Source of the DNA: JADJYF01 sp043782755
GTDB taxonomy: Bacteria; Pseudomonadota; Gammaproteobacteria; Ga0077536
Assembly (NCBI GenBank): GCA_043782755.1
Contig: JAYWAC010000026.1
Location: 1-19,498 of the forward strand
DNA length: 19,498 nt
Direction: 5' to 3'
Shown here: positions 7,772 through 14,851 of the stretch, piece by piece
How the letters are laid out: the number at the start of each line of letters is the position of its first letter
How positions within the stretch are numbered: the stretch's first letter is position 1
Translations under genes and position numbers: made by a program
Notes under the pieces: generated by a model
What the model was told of the DNA's origin: nothing
The model's database searches: none
The model's input: only the letters and a program-made list of their open reading frames with translations

Positions 7772-9190
7772 GTGGCTCTGGATAACTACGACGTCGTTGT
7801 CATCGGTGGTGGCCCGGGCGGTTACGTGGCGGCAATCCGCGCCGCGCAACTCGGCTTCAAAACCGCCTGTGTCGAACGCTGGTCGGACGGTGCCGGCAAG
7901 TCGTTGCTGGGCGGCACCTGCCTCAATGTCGGCTGCATTCCTTCCAAAGCGCTACTCGATTCGTCTCATCATTTCGAGTTCATCCAGCAGTACGCCAAGG
8001 AGCACGGCATCGATGCGCAGGCCAGCATAGACGTCGCCCGCATGCAGGCGCGCAAGAGCAAGATCGTGCAGGGCCTGACCCAAGGCATCGCCGGGCTTTT
8101 GAAGAAGAACATGGTCAGCACCTTGCACGGCCATGGTCGCCTTGCGAGCGCCAGCAGCGTTGAAGTCACGGCGGCAGATGGTAGTCAGACGATCGTCGGC
8201 GCGCAGTATGTAATCATCGCCGCTGGCTCCATTCCGGCGAGTATTCCGCCCGCGCCAGTCGATCAAAAAATGATTGTCGATTCGACAGGCGCCCTCGCCT
8301 TCGACAAGGTCCCAAAACGACTGGGTGTGATAGGCGCCGGCGTCATCGGTCTCGAACTTGGCAGCGTGTGGCGGCGACTTGGCGCACAGGTGACGATACT
8401 CGAAGCACTACCTGAATTTCTGCCGACAGCCGATGCTGCCGTCCGCAAAGAAGCTCTGAAGGTTTTAACCAAACAAGGCCTCGACATCTGGCTCGGCGCC
8501 AAGGTCACCAGCGCAAATGGGGCGGGCAAAGTCGTCAAGGTTGAATACATTCTCGGCGACCAGAACGAAAGCGCAGAATTCGATCGTCTGATCGTGGCGG
8601 TGGGGCGTAAGCCGAACTCCGATGATCTCGGTCTCGCCGATGTGGGGATCAGTTGCGATGCGCGCGGTTTCATCGCGGTCGATGAGCACTGCCACACCGG
8701 CGTCGGTAATGTTTACGCAATCGGTGATTGCGTGCGTGGGCCGATGCTCGCGCACAAGGCCAGCGAGGAAGGCGTGGCTGCGGCGGAACGTATCGCCGGT
8801 CAACGGCCGCACGTCGACTTCAATGTCATTCCCTGGATCATCTATACCTGGCCTGAGATCGCTTGGGTGGGTCTCACCGAACAAGACGCCCAATCCGCTG
8901 GCCACAGCGTTCGCACCGGCAGCTTTCCGTTCATGGCGAGCGGTCGTGCGCGCGCCATGGGCGATGCCGACGGCTTCGTCAAAATCGTTGCTGACGCGAA
9001 CAGCGATCGGGTATTGGGCGTGCACATCGTCGGGCCCAATGCCTCGGAACTCATTGCCGAGGCCTTCACAGTGATGGAATTCGGCGGTAGCGCCGAAGAC
9101 ATCGCACGCACCGTACACGGGCACCCGACCCTCGCGGAGGCGATGCATGAGGCAGCACTGGCGGTCGATAAGCGCGCGATTCATTTCTGA
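7772..9190 (+). CDS. lpd: Dihydrolipoyl dehydrogenase (E3)
   Basis: A 472-residue FAD disulfide oxidoreductase that reoxidises the lipoyl group of SucB with NAD. Seen: FAD-binding GGGPGG (12-17), the redox-active disulfide C50/C55 in GGTCLNVGCIPSK, the NAD-binding GAGVIGLELG, the second FAD motif VYAIGDCVRGPMLAHKA, and the active-site HGHPTLAEAMHEA with the His-Glu pair near the C terminus. As third gene directly after sucB it is probably the dedicated E3 of this complex, as in many beta- and gammaproteobacteria. The start is chosen as the GTG at 7772, only two bases after the sucB stop; there is no separate Shine-Dalgarno sequence, so it probably depends on translation of sucB. An in-frame ATG at 7709 inside sucB would add 21 residues not seen in the family. 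Confidence 0.96.
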   Translation: MALDNYDVVVIGGGPGGYVAAIRAAQLGFKTACVERWSDGAGKSLLGGTCLNVGCIPSKALLDSSHHFEFIQQYAKEHGIDAQASIDVARMQARKSKIVQGLTQGIAGLLKKNMVSTLHGHGRLASASSVEVTAADGSQTIVGAQYVIIAAGSIPASIPPAPVDQKMIVDSTGALAFDKVPKRLGVIGAGVIGLELGSVWRRLGAQVTILEALPEFLPTADAAVRKEALKVLTKQGLDIWLGAKVTSANGAGKVVKVEYILGDQNESAEFDRLIVAVGRKPNSDDLGLADVGISCDARGFIAVDEHCHTGVGNVYAIGDCVRGPMLAHKASEEGVAAAERIAGQRPHVDFNVIPWIIYTWPEIAWVGLTEQDAQSAGHSVRTGSFPFMASGRARAMGDADGFVKIVADANSDRVLGVHIVGPNASELIAEAFTVMEFGGSAEDIARTVHGHPTLAEAMHEAALAVDKRAIHF

Positions 9191-9221
9191 GGAAAGCGCA
9201 GCGCACCAGGGCGGCGCACCC

Positions 9222-9250
9222 TTGCATGATGGTGCGGTGCAGCGTAAATT
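9222..9250 (+). promoter_or_regulatory. Candidate phaA promoter
   Basis: TTGCAT (9222-9227) and TAAATT (9245-9250) are spaced by 17 bases, about 40 bases before the phaA start codon. The -35 box is weak (three of six), the -10 fair (four of six). What makes it notable is that a TGC-N3-GCA motif fills the spacer. The 99-base gap between lpd and phaA would also allow read-through from the suc operon. Confidence 0.3.
9233..9241 (+). promoter_or_regulatory. Candidate PhaR operator upstream of phaA
   Basis: TGCGGTGCA, of the form TGC-N3-GCA, 48 bases before the phaA start. The same nine bases occur in the second operator repeat upstream of phaP (13207-13215). PhaR of Paracoccus is known to bind CTGC-N3-GCAG-like sites. 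Lying between the candidate -35 and -10 boxes, a bound repressor would block RNA polymerase. Inferred from sequence. Confidence 0.45.
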
Positions 9251-9289
9251 ACGAAATCAAGCCGCTGCCCCATATGGAAGGAAGTCCCG

Positions 9290-10477
9290 ATGCCCGAGGC
9301 CGTCATCGTAGGCGCACTGCGTACCGCCATTGGCTCCTTTGGAGGAGCGCTCGCCGACATTCCAGCCCATGAATTGGGCGCCCAGGTCATTCGCGGCCTG
9401 ATTCAGAAACTCGGCCTCGATCCCGCCAGTGTCGATGAAGTGATCATGGGTCAGGTGCTCGCCGCCGGCGCCGGTCAGAATCCGGCCCGCCAGGCCGCCA
9501 TCGCCGCCGGCTTGCCCCATGGCATCCCGGCGCTGACCATCAACAAGGTCTGCGGCAGCGGTCTGAAAGCCGTGCAACTCGCAGCCCAGGCGGTGCGCTG
9601 TGGCGACGCCGAGATCATCATCGCCGGTGGCCAGGAAAACATGAGCCTCGCGCCTCACGTGCTACCGCGCTCGCGCAACGGTCAGAAAATGTGGGATTGG
9701 GCGCTACAGGATTCGATGATCGTCGACGGCCTGTGGGACGCCTTCAATAGCTATCACATGGGTATTACCGCCGAGAACATCGCCGAGCAGTTCGGCATCT
9801 CGCGCGACGCGCAGGACGATTTCGCCGCCGCGACCCAGGCCAAGACCGCCGCCGCCCAGGCCAGCGAGCGCTTCGCCGACGAAATCGTGCCGATTTCGAT
9901 TCCGCAACGCAAAGGCGACCCACTGATTTTCGCGCGTGACGAATACCCGCGTGCCGCAACCACCGCCGACAGCCTCGGTAAGCTGCGTGCCGCCTTCAAA
10001 AAAGACGGCTCGGTGACCGCCGGAAATGCCTCGGGCATCAACGATGGCGCGGCCGCCGTGGTGGTGATGTCCGCGAGCAAAGCCGCTGCCCTAGGGCTCA
10101 CGCCGCTGGCCACCATCAAGGCTGGCAGCAGCGCCGGTGTCGACCCGGCCATCATGGGCACCGGTCCGATACCCGCCACACAGAAATGCCTGGCCAAGGC
10201 CGGCTGGAGTGTGGCGGATCTCGATCTCATCGAAGCCAATGAAGCCTTCGCGGCGCAGGCAATTTCGGTCAATCGCGGTCTCGGCTGGGACCCGGCCAAG
10301 GTCAACGTCAACGGCGGCGCCATCGCCCTCGGCCATCCGATAGGCACCTCGGGGGCGCGCATCCTGGTCACCCTGTTGCATGAGATGGGGAGGCGCAACG
10401 CCAGTCGCGGTCTCGCGACCTTATGCATCGGTGGCGGTCAGGGCGTAGCGCTGGCTGTCGAACGCAATAAAGCATGA
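9290..10477 (+). CDS. phaA: Acetyl-CoA acetyltransferase (beta-ketothiolase)
   Basis: A 395-residue biosynthetic-type thiolase that condenses two acetyl-CoA to acetoacetyl-CoA, the first step of polyhydroxybutyrate synthesis. All three active-site motifs are present: nucleophile C88 in INKVCGSGLKA, H349 in GGAIALGHPIGTSG, and C379 in LCIGGGQGVAL; NEAFAAQA is also there. Length matches PhaA/AtoB (about 393). The ATG at 9290 follows GGAAGGAAG. The neighbours phaR, phaP, phaE and phaC support the name phaA over a purely catabolic thiolase, although the sequence alone cannot exclude atoB-like use. The next gene of the usual PHB route, the reductase phaB, is not beside it. Regulation by PhaR is suggested by the operator-like site upstream. 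Confidence 0.93.
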   Translation: MPEAVIVGALRTAIGSFGGALADIPAHELGAQVIRGLIQKLGLDPASVDEVIMGQVLAAGAGQNPARQAAIAAGLPHGIPALTINKVCGSGLKAVQLAAQAVRCGDAEIIIAGGQENMSLAPHVLPRSRNGQKMWDWALQDSMIVDGLWDAFNSYHMGITAENIAEQFGISRDAQDDFAAATQAKTAAAQASERFADEIVPISIPQRKGDPLIFARDEYPRAATTADSLGKLRAAFKKDGSVTAGNASGINDGAAAVVVMSASKAAALGLTPLATIKAGSSAGVDPAIMGTGPIPATQKCLAKAGWSVADLDLIEANEAFAAQAISVNRGLGWDPAKVNVNGGAIALGHPIGTSGARILVTLLHEMGRRNASRGLATLCIGGGQGVALAVERNKA

Positions 10478-10570
10478 CGCGCACGCCTCGAGCACTGTGC
10501 CCACACCATGCAATCGTTAACGTGCGAAGTTGAATTCGTCGCACTCTAAGTCTGGAGCGGGAAAGACCTC

Positions 10571-11056
10571 ATGAACGACGAAGCCAAACGGGTCATCAAG
10601 AAATACCCCAATCGCCGCCTCTACGATACCGCCGAGAGCAAGTACGTCACCTTGAACGACGTGCGCAAACTGGTGCTGGAAGGCATCAGCTTCTGCGTCA
10701 TCGACAAGAAGAGTGGAGAGGACATCACGCGCAACATCCTGTTGCAGATCATCATCGAGCAGGAAGATGAAGGCGAACCACTGTTCTCGACTGATGTGCT
10801 TGAGCAGCTGATTGGCTTTTACGGAAATTCGGTGCAGGGCGTGGCCGGTGATTTCATCAGCCAGAGCTTGAACATGTTCCGCGACCAGCAAGCACGCTTC
10901 CAGACCCAGATGCGCGAAGCGATGCAGAGCCTGCCGATGTCGTCGACCTTCGGCGAGATGGCCAAGCAGAACCTCGACATGTGGAAGCAGATGCAGGACA
11001 CCTTCTTCAAGAATGCACTGTTGACGCCGCGCAAGAAATCCGACGACGCCGAATAA
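10571..11056 (+). CDS. phaR: PHA synthesis repressor PhaR
   Basis: A 161-residue regulator of the PHB_acc family. The N-terminal DNA-binding domain is at about residues 6-66 with the hallmark KKYPNRRLYDT and YVTLNDV; the following segment (FSTDVLEQLIGFYGN) is the conserved polymer-sensing part; the C-terminal third is methionine- and glutamine-rich and probably helical. Family knowledge: PhaR binds TGC-rich operators at phaP and its own promoter and lets go when it adsorbs to nascent PHA granules. It follows phaA by 93 bases on the same strand and may share its transcript. I do not find a TGC-N3-GCA site directly before phaR itself. The ATG at 10571 matches the family N terminus; the ribosome binding site is modest (GGGAAAG). 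It converges on pckG with 53 bases between and no clear terminator. Confidence 0.96.
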   Translation: MNDEAKRVIKKYPNRRLYDTAESKYVTLNDVRKLVLEGISFCVIDKKSGEDITRNILLQIIIEQEDEGEPLFSTDVLEQLIGFYGNSVQGVAGDFISQSLNMFRDQQARFQTQMREAMQSLPMSSTFGEMAKQNLDMWKQMQDTFFKNALLTPRKKSDDAE

Positions 11057-11109
11057 ACACTTCTCCAGCGGCAGACATTGCGCCCGCCGCCAGCAATTCT
11101 TAACTCAAC

Positions 11110-12873
11110 TTAGGCCGCGAGCTGCTCGTCGAGCGCGCGCTTGATGCGGCGCGCCTGTTCGCGCAGGCCCTGCGGCATGCGGTCACCGAAGGTATCGAAA
11201 TAGGCTTCGATTTCCTCGATTTCCTTGTGCCAGACCTGTGGGTCTATCGACAGCAGTGCATGCACGGTACGGCGATCGAGGTCGAGACCGTCGAGACGCA
11301 AGGTGTTGGCATCGGGTACCAAGCCAATCGGCGTCTTGACCGCATCACCACGGCCAGCGCAACGCTCAAGAATCCATTCCAACACGCGCATGTTGTCGCC
11401 ATAGCCCGGCCACATGAACTTGCCGTCAGCGTCCTTGCGGAACCAGTTGACGTGGAAGATACGCGGCAGCTTGGCGGACTTCGGGCCGAAACTGAGCCAG
11501 TGCGCCCAGTAGTCACCGAAGTTGTAGCCACAGAAGGGCTTCATCGCCATCGGATCGCGACGTACCTGGCCGACTGCACCGGTAGCGGCAGCGGTGGTTT
11601 CCGAGGCCATCGCGGCGCCGGCGAACACACCGTGATCCCAATCCATGGCTTCGAACACCAGCGGCGCGACGGTCGAACGACGACCGCCGAAGATGATGGC
11701 CGAAATCGGCACGCCCTGCGGCGCCTCGCCCTGCGGCGAGAAACTCGCGCACTGCTTGGCCGACACCGTAAAACGGGAATTCGGATGTGCCGCAGGACCG
11801 GTCGTCTCAAGGTCGTGGGAACGACCCTGCCAATCGATCAAACTCGCCGGCTTAGCGCCGTCGATGCCTTCCCACCAGGGCCGCATATCGGGCGTTACCG
11901 CGACATTGGTAAAGATGGTGTCGCGATCCAGCATATGCATGCAGTTGGGGTTAGTCTTCGAACTGGTCCCCGGTGCAACGCCGAAGAAACCTGCTTCCGG
12001 ATTGATGGCCCACAGCTGACCATCATCGGCCATGTGCATCCAGGAGATGTCGTCACCGACCGTCCAGACCTTCCAGCCCTTGTAACTTGTCGGTGGCACG
12101 AGCATGGCCAGATTGGTCTTGCCGCAGGCTGACGGAAACGCGGCCGCGACATAGGTGGTCTGACCCTGCGGATTCTCAATGCCCAGAATCAACATGTGCT
12201 CGGCCAGCCAGCCCTCGCTGCGGGCCTGCGCGCTTGCGATACGCAGCGCGTGGCACTTCTTGCCGAGCAAGGCATTCCCGCCGTAGCCGGAGCCAACACT
12301 CTTGATCAAAAGCTCGTCGGGGAAATGCATGATGAAACGCTTGTCGGGATCGAGGTCACCTATCGAATGCAGTCCCCTGACGAAACGCGGCGACTGTTCG
12401 AGATGAGCAAGCGCGCGCGTGCCAATACGCGCCATTACGCGCATGTTGACTACAACATAGGGACTGTCAGTAATCTCGACGCCGGCTCGCGCATAGGGTG
12501 AGCCATAGGGACCCATCAGATAGGGAATCACATACATCGTGCGGCCGCGCATGCAGCCTTTGAAATAGGGGTCGATCTTGGCGTGGCCGTCAGCTGGCGA
12601 CATCCAATTGTTGTTCGGGCCTGCATCTTCGGCAGCAGGTGCACAGACGAAGGTCAGATGCTCGACGCGCGCCACGTCCTGCGGGTTGGAACGGTGCAGG
12701 AAGCAGTTGGGGTGGGATTGCTGGTTCAGACGGATGAGGTCGCCGGTGCCCAACATCAAGCTGGTCAGCTTGGCATTCTCCTCCTCCGAACCGTCACACC
12801 AGTGAATGTGGTCCGGTTGGGTCAGCCTAGCGACTGATTCCACCCATGCCGCCAATTCGGCACTTTTAGTCAT
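11110..12873 (-). CDS. pckG: Phosphoenolpyruvate carboxykinase (GTP)
   Basis: A 587-residue GTP-dependent PEP carboxykinase that converts oxaloacetate to PEP for gluconeogenesis from acetate, TCA intermediates or stored polymer. Diagnostic sequences: substrate loop GPYGSPYARAGVEITDS, GSGYGGNALLGKKCHALRIAS (metal and substrate site), the kinase loop FPSACGKTNLAML (246-258) with the reactive cysteine C250, DDISWMHMADDGQLWAINPE, GFFGVAPGTS, and NWFRKDADGKFMWPGYGDN. These belong to the GTP family, not the ATP family of E. coli. The ATG at 12873 is used because GGAG lies nine bases upstream; the frame is open to 12942, but that stretch is not family sequence. It is divergent from phaP and convergent with phaR. 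Confidence 0.97.
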   Translation of the reverse strand: MTKSAELAAWVESVARLTQPDHIHWCDGSEEENAKLTSLMLGTGDLIRLNQQSHPNCFLHRSNPQDVARVEHLTFVCAPAAEDAGPNNNWMSPADGHAKIDPYFKGCMRGRTMYVIPYLMGPYGSPYARAGVEITDSPYVVVNMRVMARIGTRALAHLEQSPRFVRGLHSIGDLDPDKRFIMHFPDELLIKSVGSGYGGNALLGKKCHALRIASAQARSEGWLAEHMLILGIENPQGQTTYVAAAFPSACGKTNLAMLVPPTSYKGWKVWTVGDDISWMHMADDGQLWAINPEAGFFGVAPGTSSKTNPNCMHMLDRDTIFTNVAVTPDMRPWWEGIDGAKPASLIDWQGRSHDLETTGPAAHPNSRFTVSAKQCASFSPQGEAPQGVPISAIIFGGRRSTVAPLVFEAMDWDHGVFAGAAMASETTAAATGAVGQVRRDPMAMKPFCGYNFGDYWAHWLSFGPKSAKLPRIFHVNWFRKDADGKFMWPGYGDNMRVLEWILERCAGRGDAVKTPIGLVPDANTLRLDGLDLDRRTVHALLSIDPQVWHKEIEEIEAYFDTFGDRMPQGLREQARRIKRALDEQLAA

Positions 12874-13008
12874 TGACGAAACTCCAAATGGCAAATTCCA
12901 AGAAAACCTGCAAAAGGCGGTGGAGCCCGTCGCGCGAAACAAACGGGCTGCGGATCAAGGGTCAGGGCGAGAAAAACATCGACAATGACCGCTAAAAAAT
13001 TGGCGAGA

Positions 13009-13037
13009 AGTGTAGCCGACCGCAGGCCAGTTGTTGA
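13009..13037 (-). promoter_or_regulatory. Candidate pckG promoter
   Basis: On the minus strand TCAACA (13032-13037) and TACACT (13009-13014) are separated by 17 bases; each matches four of six consensus positions. The transcript would start near 13002 and have a leader of about 130 bases. A perfect palindrome lies just upstream at 13056-13068. Inferred from sequence only. Confidence 0.35.
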
Positions 13038-13055
13038 CGAAAACTTGTAACGTTT

Positions 13056-13068
13056 TGCCAACTTGGCA
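13056..13068. repeat. Perfect palindrome TGCCAA-C-TTGGCA
   Basis: Two six-base arms around one central base give a 13-base perfect inverted repeat, of the form bound by dimeric transcription factors. It is centred 25-30 bases upstream of the candidate pckG -35 box, an activator-like position, and about 100 bases upstream of the phaP -35 box. The regulator cannot be named. Confidence 0.45.
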
Positions 13069-13162
13069 CGTAGTCATTGCCTCTTCTTGGCGGTCCCGAG
13101 CGGCCACCAGACCCGTCATTTAGCCGCCCTTCGCCACGACAAAAAATATTTTCTGACCACCC

Positions 13163-13191
13163 TTGACTTAGGATTTTCGCGGAACTATGCT
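13163..13191 (+). promoter_or_regulatory. phaP promoter (sigma-70 type)
   Basis: TTGACT (13163-13168) and TATGCT (13186-13191) with the ideal 17-base spacer; five and four of six consensus positions match. An A+T-rich stretch (around 13140-13155) precedes the -35 box. Transcription would start near 13198, inside the doubled operator, and leave a leader of about 90 bases before phaP. This is the best promoter in the window. Confidence 0.65.
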
Positions 13192-13219
13192 GCATTGCAA
13201 TAATGTTGCGGTGCAATAA
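13191..13219 (+). promoter_or_regulatory. Doubled PhaR-type operator at phaP
   Basis: Two direct repeats, TGCATTGCAATAA (13191-13203) and TGCGGTGCAATAA (13207-13219), 11 of 13 bases identical with a 16-base period. Each contains TGC-N3-GCA, the core of the CTGC-N3-GCAG motif known for Paracoccus PhaR. They start at the last base of the -10 box and cover the expected transcription start, where a repressor would block initiation. The repressor gene phaR lies 2.1 kb away. Confidence 0.6.
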
Positions 13220-13288
13220 AACGCCCTCCCCATTAAAACTTAAAACACCGGCGCACCACGCCACTAAGCCCTCTTAAGGAGCACAAAC

Positions 13289-13681
13289 ATGGAAAACAAA
13301 TTCATCGAAAACTGGCAGGAATACGGCAAGAATGCTATTGAAGCCGCCAAGGAACTCGAAGCCATCAACACTCAGGTGATCGAGAAGATCACCGGCAAGC
13401 AGATGGAGCTGGCCAACGCCGCTTTTGAAGCCAGCACCAAATACGTCAGCTCGCTCGGCGAAGTGAAGGGTGTGCAGGACCTGTTCTCCGAGCAGACCAA
13501 GCTCGCGACTGAATTCAACGAAAAGATCCTCGAAGCAGCGCGCACCACGGCCGACATCCTCACCGAGACCCGCGAGGCCTATCAGGCTTGGATCGAAAAG
13601 GGCTTGAAGGCTGTCAGCGGCAACGCTGAGTTCGCGATGCCGAACTTCTTCCCGCTCAAGGTTACCAAGAAGGCCGCCTGA
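13289..13681 (+). CDS. phaP: Phasin PhaP, PHA granule-coating protein
   Basis: A 130-residue phasin of the Phasin_2 type. Phasins coat the surface of PHA granules and control their size and number. The protein is almost wholly helical and amphipathic, without signal peptide or membrane segment; typical stretches are NAIEAAKELEAINTQVIEKI, ANAAFEASTKYVSSL and LATEFNEKILEAARTTADIL, ending in a basic KVTKKAA. A strong ribosome binding site AAGGAG (13276-13281) lies seven bases before the ATG, as expected for a highly made protein. It has its own promoter with a doubled PhaR-like operator. It is a single-gene unit, divergent from pckG and convergent with phaC. Confidence 0.94.
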   Translation: MENKFIENWQEYGKNAIEAAKELEAINTQVIEKITGKQMELANAAFEASTKYVSSLGEVKGVQDLFSEQTKLATEFNEKILEAARTTADILTETREAYQAWIEKGLKAVSGNAEFAMPNFFPLKVTKKAA

Positions 13682-13692
13682 ACTTGCACTAT

Positions 13693-13708
13693 TGAGGATT
13701 CGTCCTCA
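13693..13708 (+). terminator. Small hairpin after phaP
   Basis: TGAGGA-TTCG-TCCTCA, a perfect six-base-pair stem with a TTCG loop, 11 bases after the phaP stop. No T run follows, so it may protect the 3' end or act with the larger hairpin at 13730-13766, not terminate alone. Confidence 0.4.
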
Positions 13709-13729
13709 TCTCAGACTGACCTCCTCTCG

Positions 13730-13766
13730 CCCCTTCGGGCACCGCCTCCCTGCGGACCCGAAGGGG
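13730..13766 (+). terminator. Long GC-rich hairpin between phaP and phaC
   Basis: CCCCTTCGGG (13730-13739) and CCCGAAGGGG (13757-13766) form a ten-base-pair stem. Inside the loop a second stem, CCGC and GCGG (13742-13745 with 13752-13755), stacks almost directly on it. Only a weak T-rich stretch (CTTCTT) follows on the plus strand. It probably ends the phaP transcript and may also serve phaC coming from the other side, whose stop lies 14 bases beyond. Confidence 0.55.
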
Positions 13767-13780
13767 GCTTCTTGCCGGCC

Positions 13781-14845
13781 TCAAGCCCCAGTAGTCATCC
13801 ACTCGGCTACGGCCACCGGCACCGAGCGCGGCGATTTGAGTCCAACGTAAACCCCGATGTGTCCGCCCGGCAGTTCGACTTCCTTGTAGTCGTGGGTGCC
13901 GACCACCTTGCCCAGGGCCTGCGACGCCGCAGGCGGCACAAGATGATCGTCCCGTGCATAAATGTTTAATACCGGCATGGTGATCGCGCTGAGGTCGACG
14001 CGCCGCCCGCCCAGCAGCAGTTCGCCCTTCACCAGCTTGTTACCCTGATAGAAATCGCGAGCGAATTCTCCGCAGGCGCGGGCCGCCAGTGACGGGCTAT
14101 CGAAGATCCATTGCTCCATGCGCAGAAACATCGCGACTGCATCGGCATCGCCGAGTTGTTCCAGGAAGCGGAGATATTTCTGCTGCGTCAGTCGATAAGG
14201 CTTCAGCGACAGAAACAGCCAGTTGAGAAAATCGCCGCTGACATTGCCACAGCTCTTCAGCAAGCGCTCGACGTCGATGCGCCGCACCAGATGGCTGAGC
14301 ATATCGTTGGGCGTCTGGAAATCGATAGGCGTGACGGTGGTAATCAGGCGCTCGACCTTGTGTGGATGCAAAGCGGTATAACAGGTACTCAAAGTACCAC
14401 CCTGACAAATGCCGAGCAGCGGCAGCGCGGGTCTCGTGAGTCTTGTGCGTAAATGCTCGACACAGACATCGATGTAGCGGTTGACGTAGTCGTCGAGACC
14501 CAGCAGTCGATCCGCGCCACCGGGATAGCCCCAGTCGATCAGATAGACATCGAAACCACGGGCCATGAGTGAGGCGATCAAGGAACGACCAGCCTGCAGA
14601 TCGGCCATTTCGGGGCGATTGACCAGCGCGTAGACGATCAGCAGCGGGATGCCATGATGCGCGGCCTCGCCATCTCCATAGCGATAGAGCCGCACGCCTT
14701 CAATTTCAAAGATTATCGTGCGCGGTGTCGCGCCGACCGTGACCTCGCCGACGCGTCGCAAGACACCAAGACCACGTCGAACACTCTCCTCGAAAGCAGC
14801 GACTTCCTTGCTGACACCGTCGGCGTGTAATTGGAGTCGTGGCAT
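13781..14845 (-). CDS. phaC: Class III PHA synthase catalytic subunit PhaC
   Basis: A 354-residue alpha/beta-hydrolase-fold polymerase that links hydroxyacyl-CoA into polyester. The length is typical of class III synthases (about 355), far shorter than class I/II enzymes (about 560-600), and the partner phaE is next to it. Catalytic residues are visible: C147 in the lipase-like box GICQGG, D300 in YARDDHLVPP, and H329 in GGHIGVYVG. These lie two positions before the known C149, D302 and H331 of Allochromatium vinosum PhaC. DWGYPGGADR is another conserved synthase segment. The ATG at 14845 is six bases after the phaE stop; there is little Shine-Dalgarno sequence, suggesting translational coupling to phaE. 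Last gene of a likely acs-phaE-phaC unit. Confidence 0.96.
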   Translation of the reverse strand: MPRLQLHADGVSKEVAAFEESVRRGLGVLRRVGEVTVGATPRTIIFEIEGVRLYRYGDGEAAHHGIPLLIVYALVNRPEMADLQAGRSLIASLMARGFDVYLIDWGYPGGADRLLGLDDYVNRYIDVCVEHLRTRLTRPALPLLGICQGGTLSTCYTALHPHKVERLITTVTPIDFQTPNDMLSHLVRRIDVERLLKSCGNVSGDFLNWLFLSLKPYRLTQQKYLRFLEQLGDADAVAMFLRMEQWIFDSPSLAARACGEFARDFYQGNKLVKGELLLGGRRVDLSAITMPVLNIYARDDHLVPPAASQALGKVVGTHDYKEVELPGGHIGVYVGLKSPRSVPVAVAEWMTTGA

Positions 14846-14851
14846 CAGGGT

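Larger units (their letters stand above)
12874..13288. other. Divergent regulatory region between pckG and phaP
   Basis: 415 bases without a gene, holding candidate promoters for both neighbours. The left part carries the presumed pckG leader with a seven-base-pair hairpin (AGCCCGT at 12924-12930, ACGGGCT at 12943-12949). Then comes a candidate pckG promoter (13009-13037), a perfect 13-base palindrome (13056-13068), an A+T-rich stretch (about 13140-13155), the phaP promoter and the doubled TGC-N3-GCA operator (13191-13219). Open frames in this stretch are short and have no family resemblance. Confidence 0.6.

Noticed and set aside
9216..9236. CGCACC-N10-GGTGCG inverted repeat after lpd as a terminator.
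   Set aside because: The loop is long, no T run follows, and it overlaps the candidate phaA promoter and operator, which explain these bases better.
11227..12132. A 301-codon open frame on the plus strand opposite pckG.
   Set aside because: It lies wholly inside the antisense of a well-conserved enzyme gene and has no start signals or domain.
13063..13080. A sequence resembling a sigma-54 promoter (TTGGCACG ... TTGC).
   Set aside because: The distance between the GG and GC elements is 12 bases, but sigma-54 needs 10. The TTGGCA is better explained as one arm of the 13-base palindrome.
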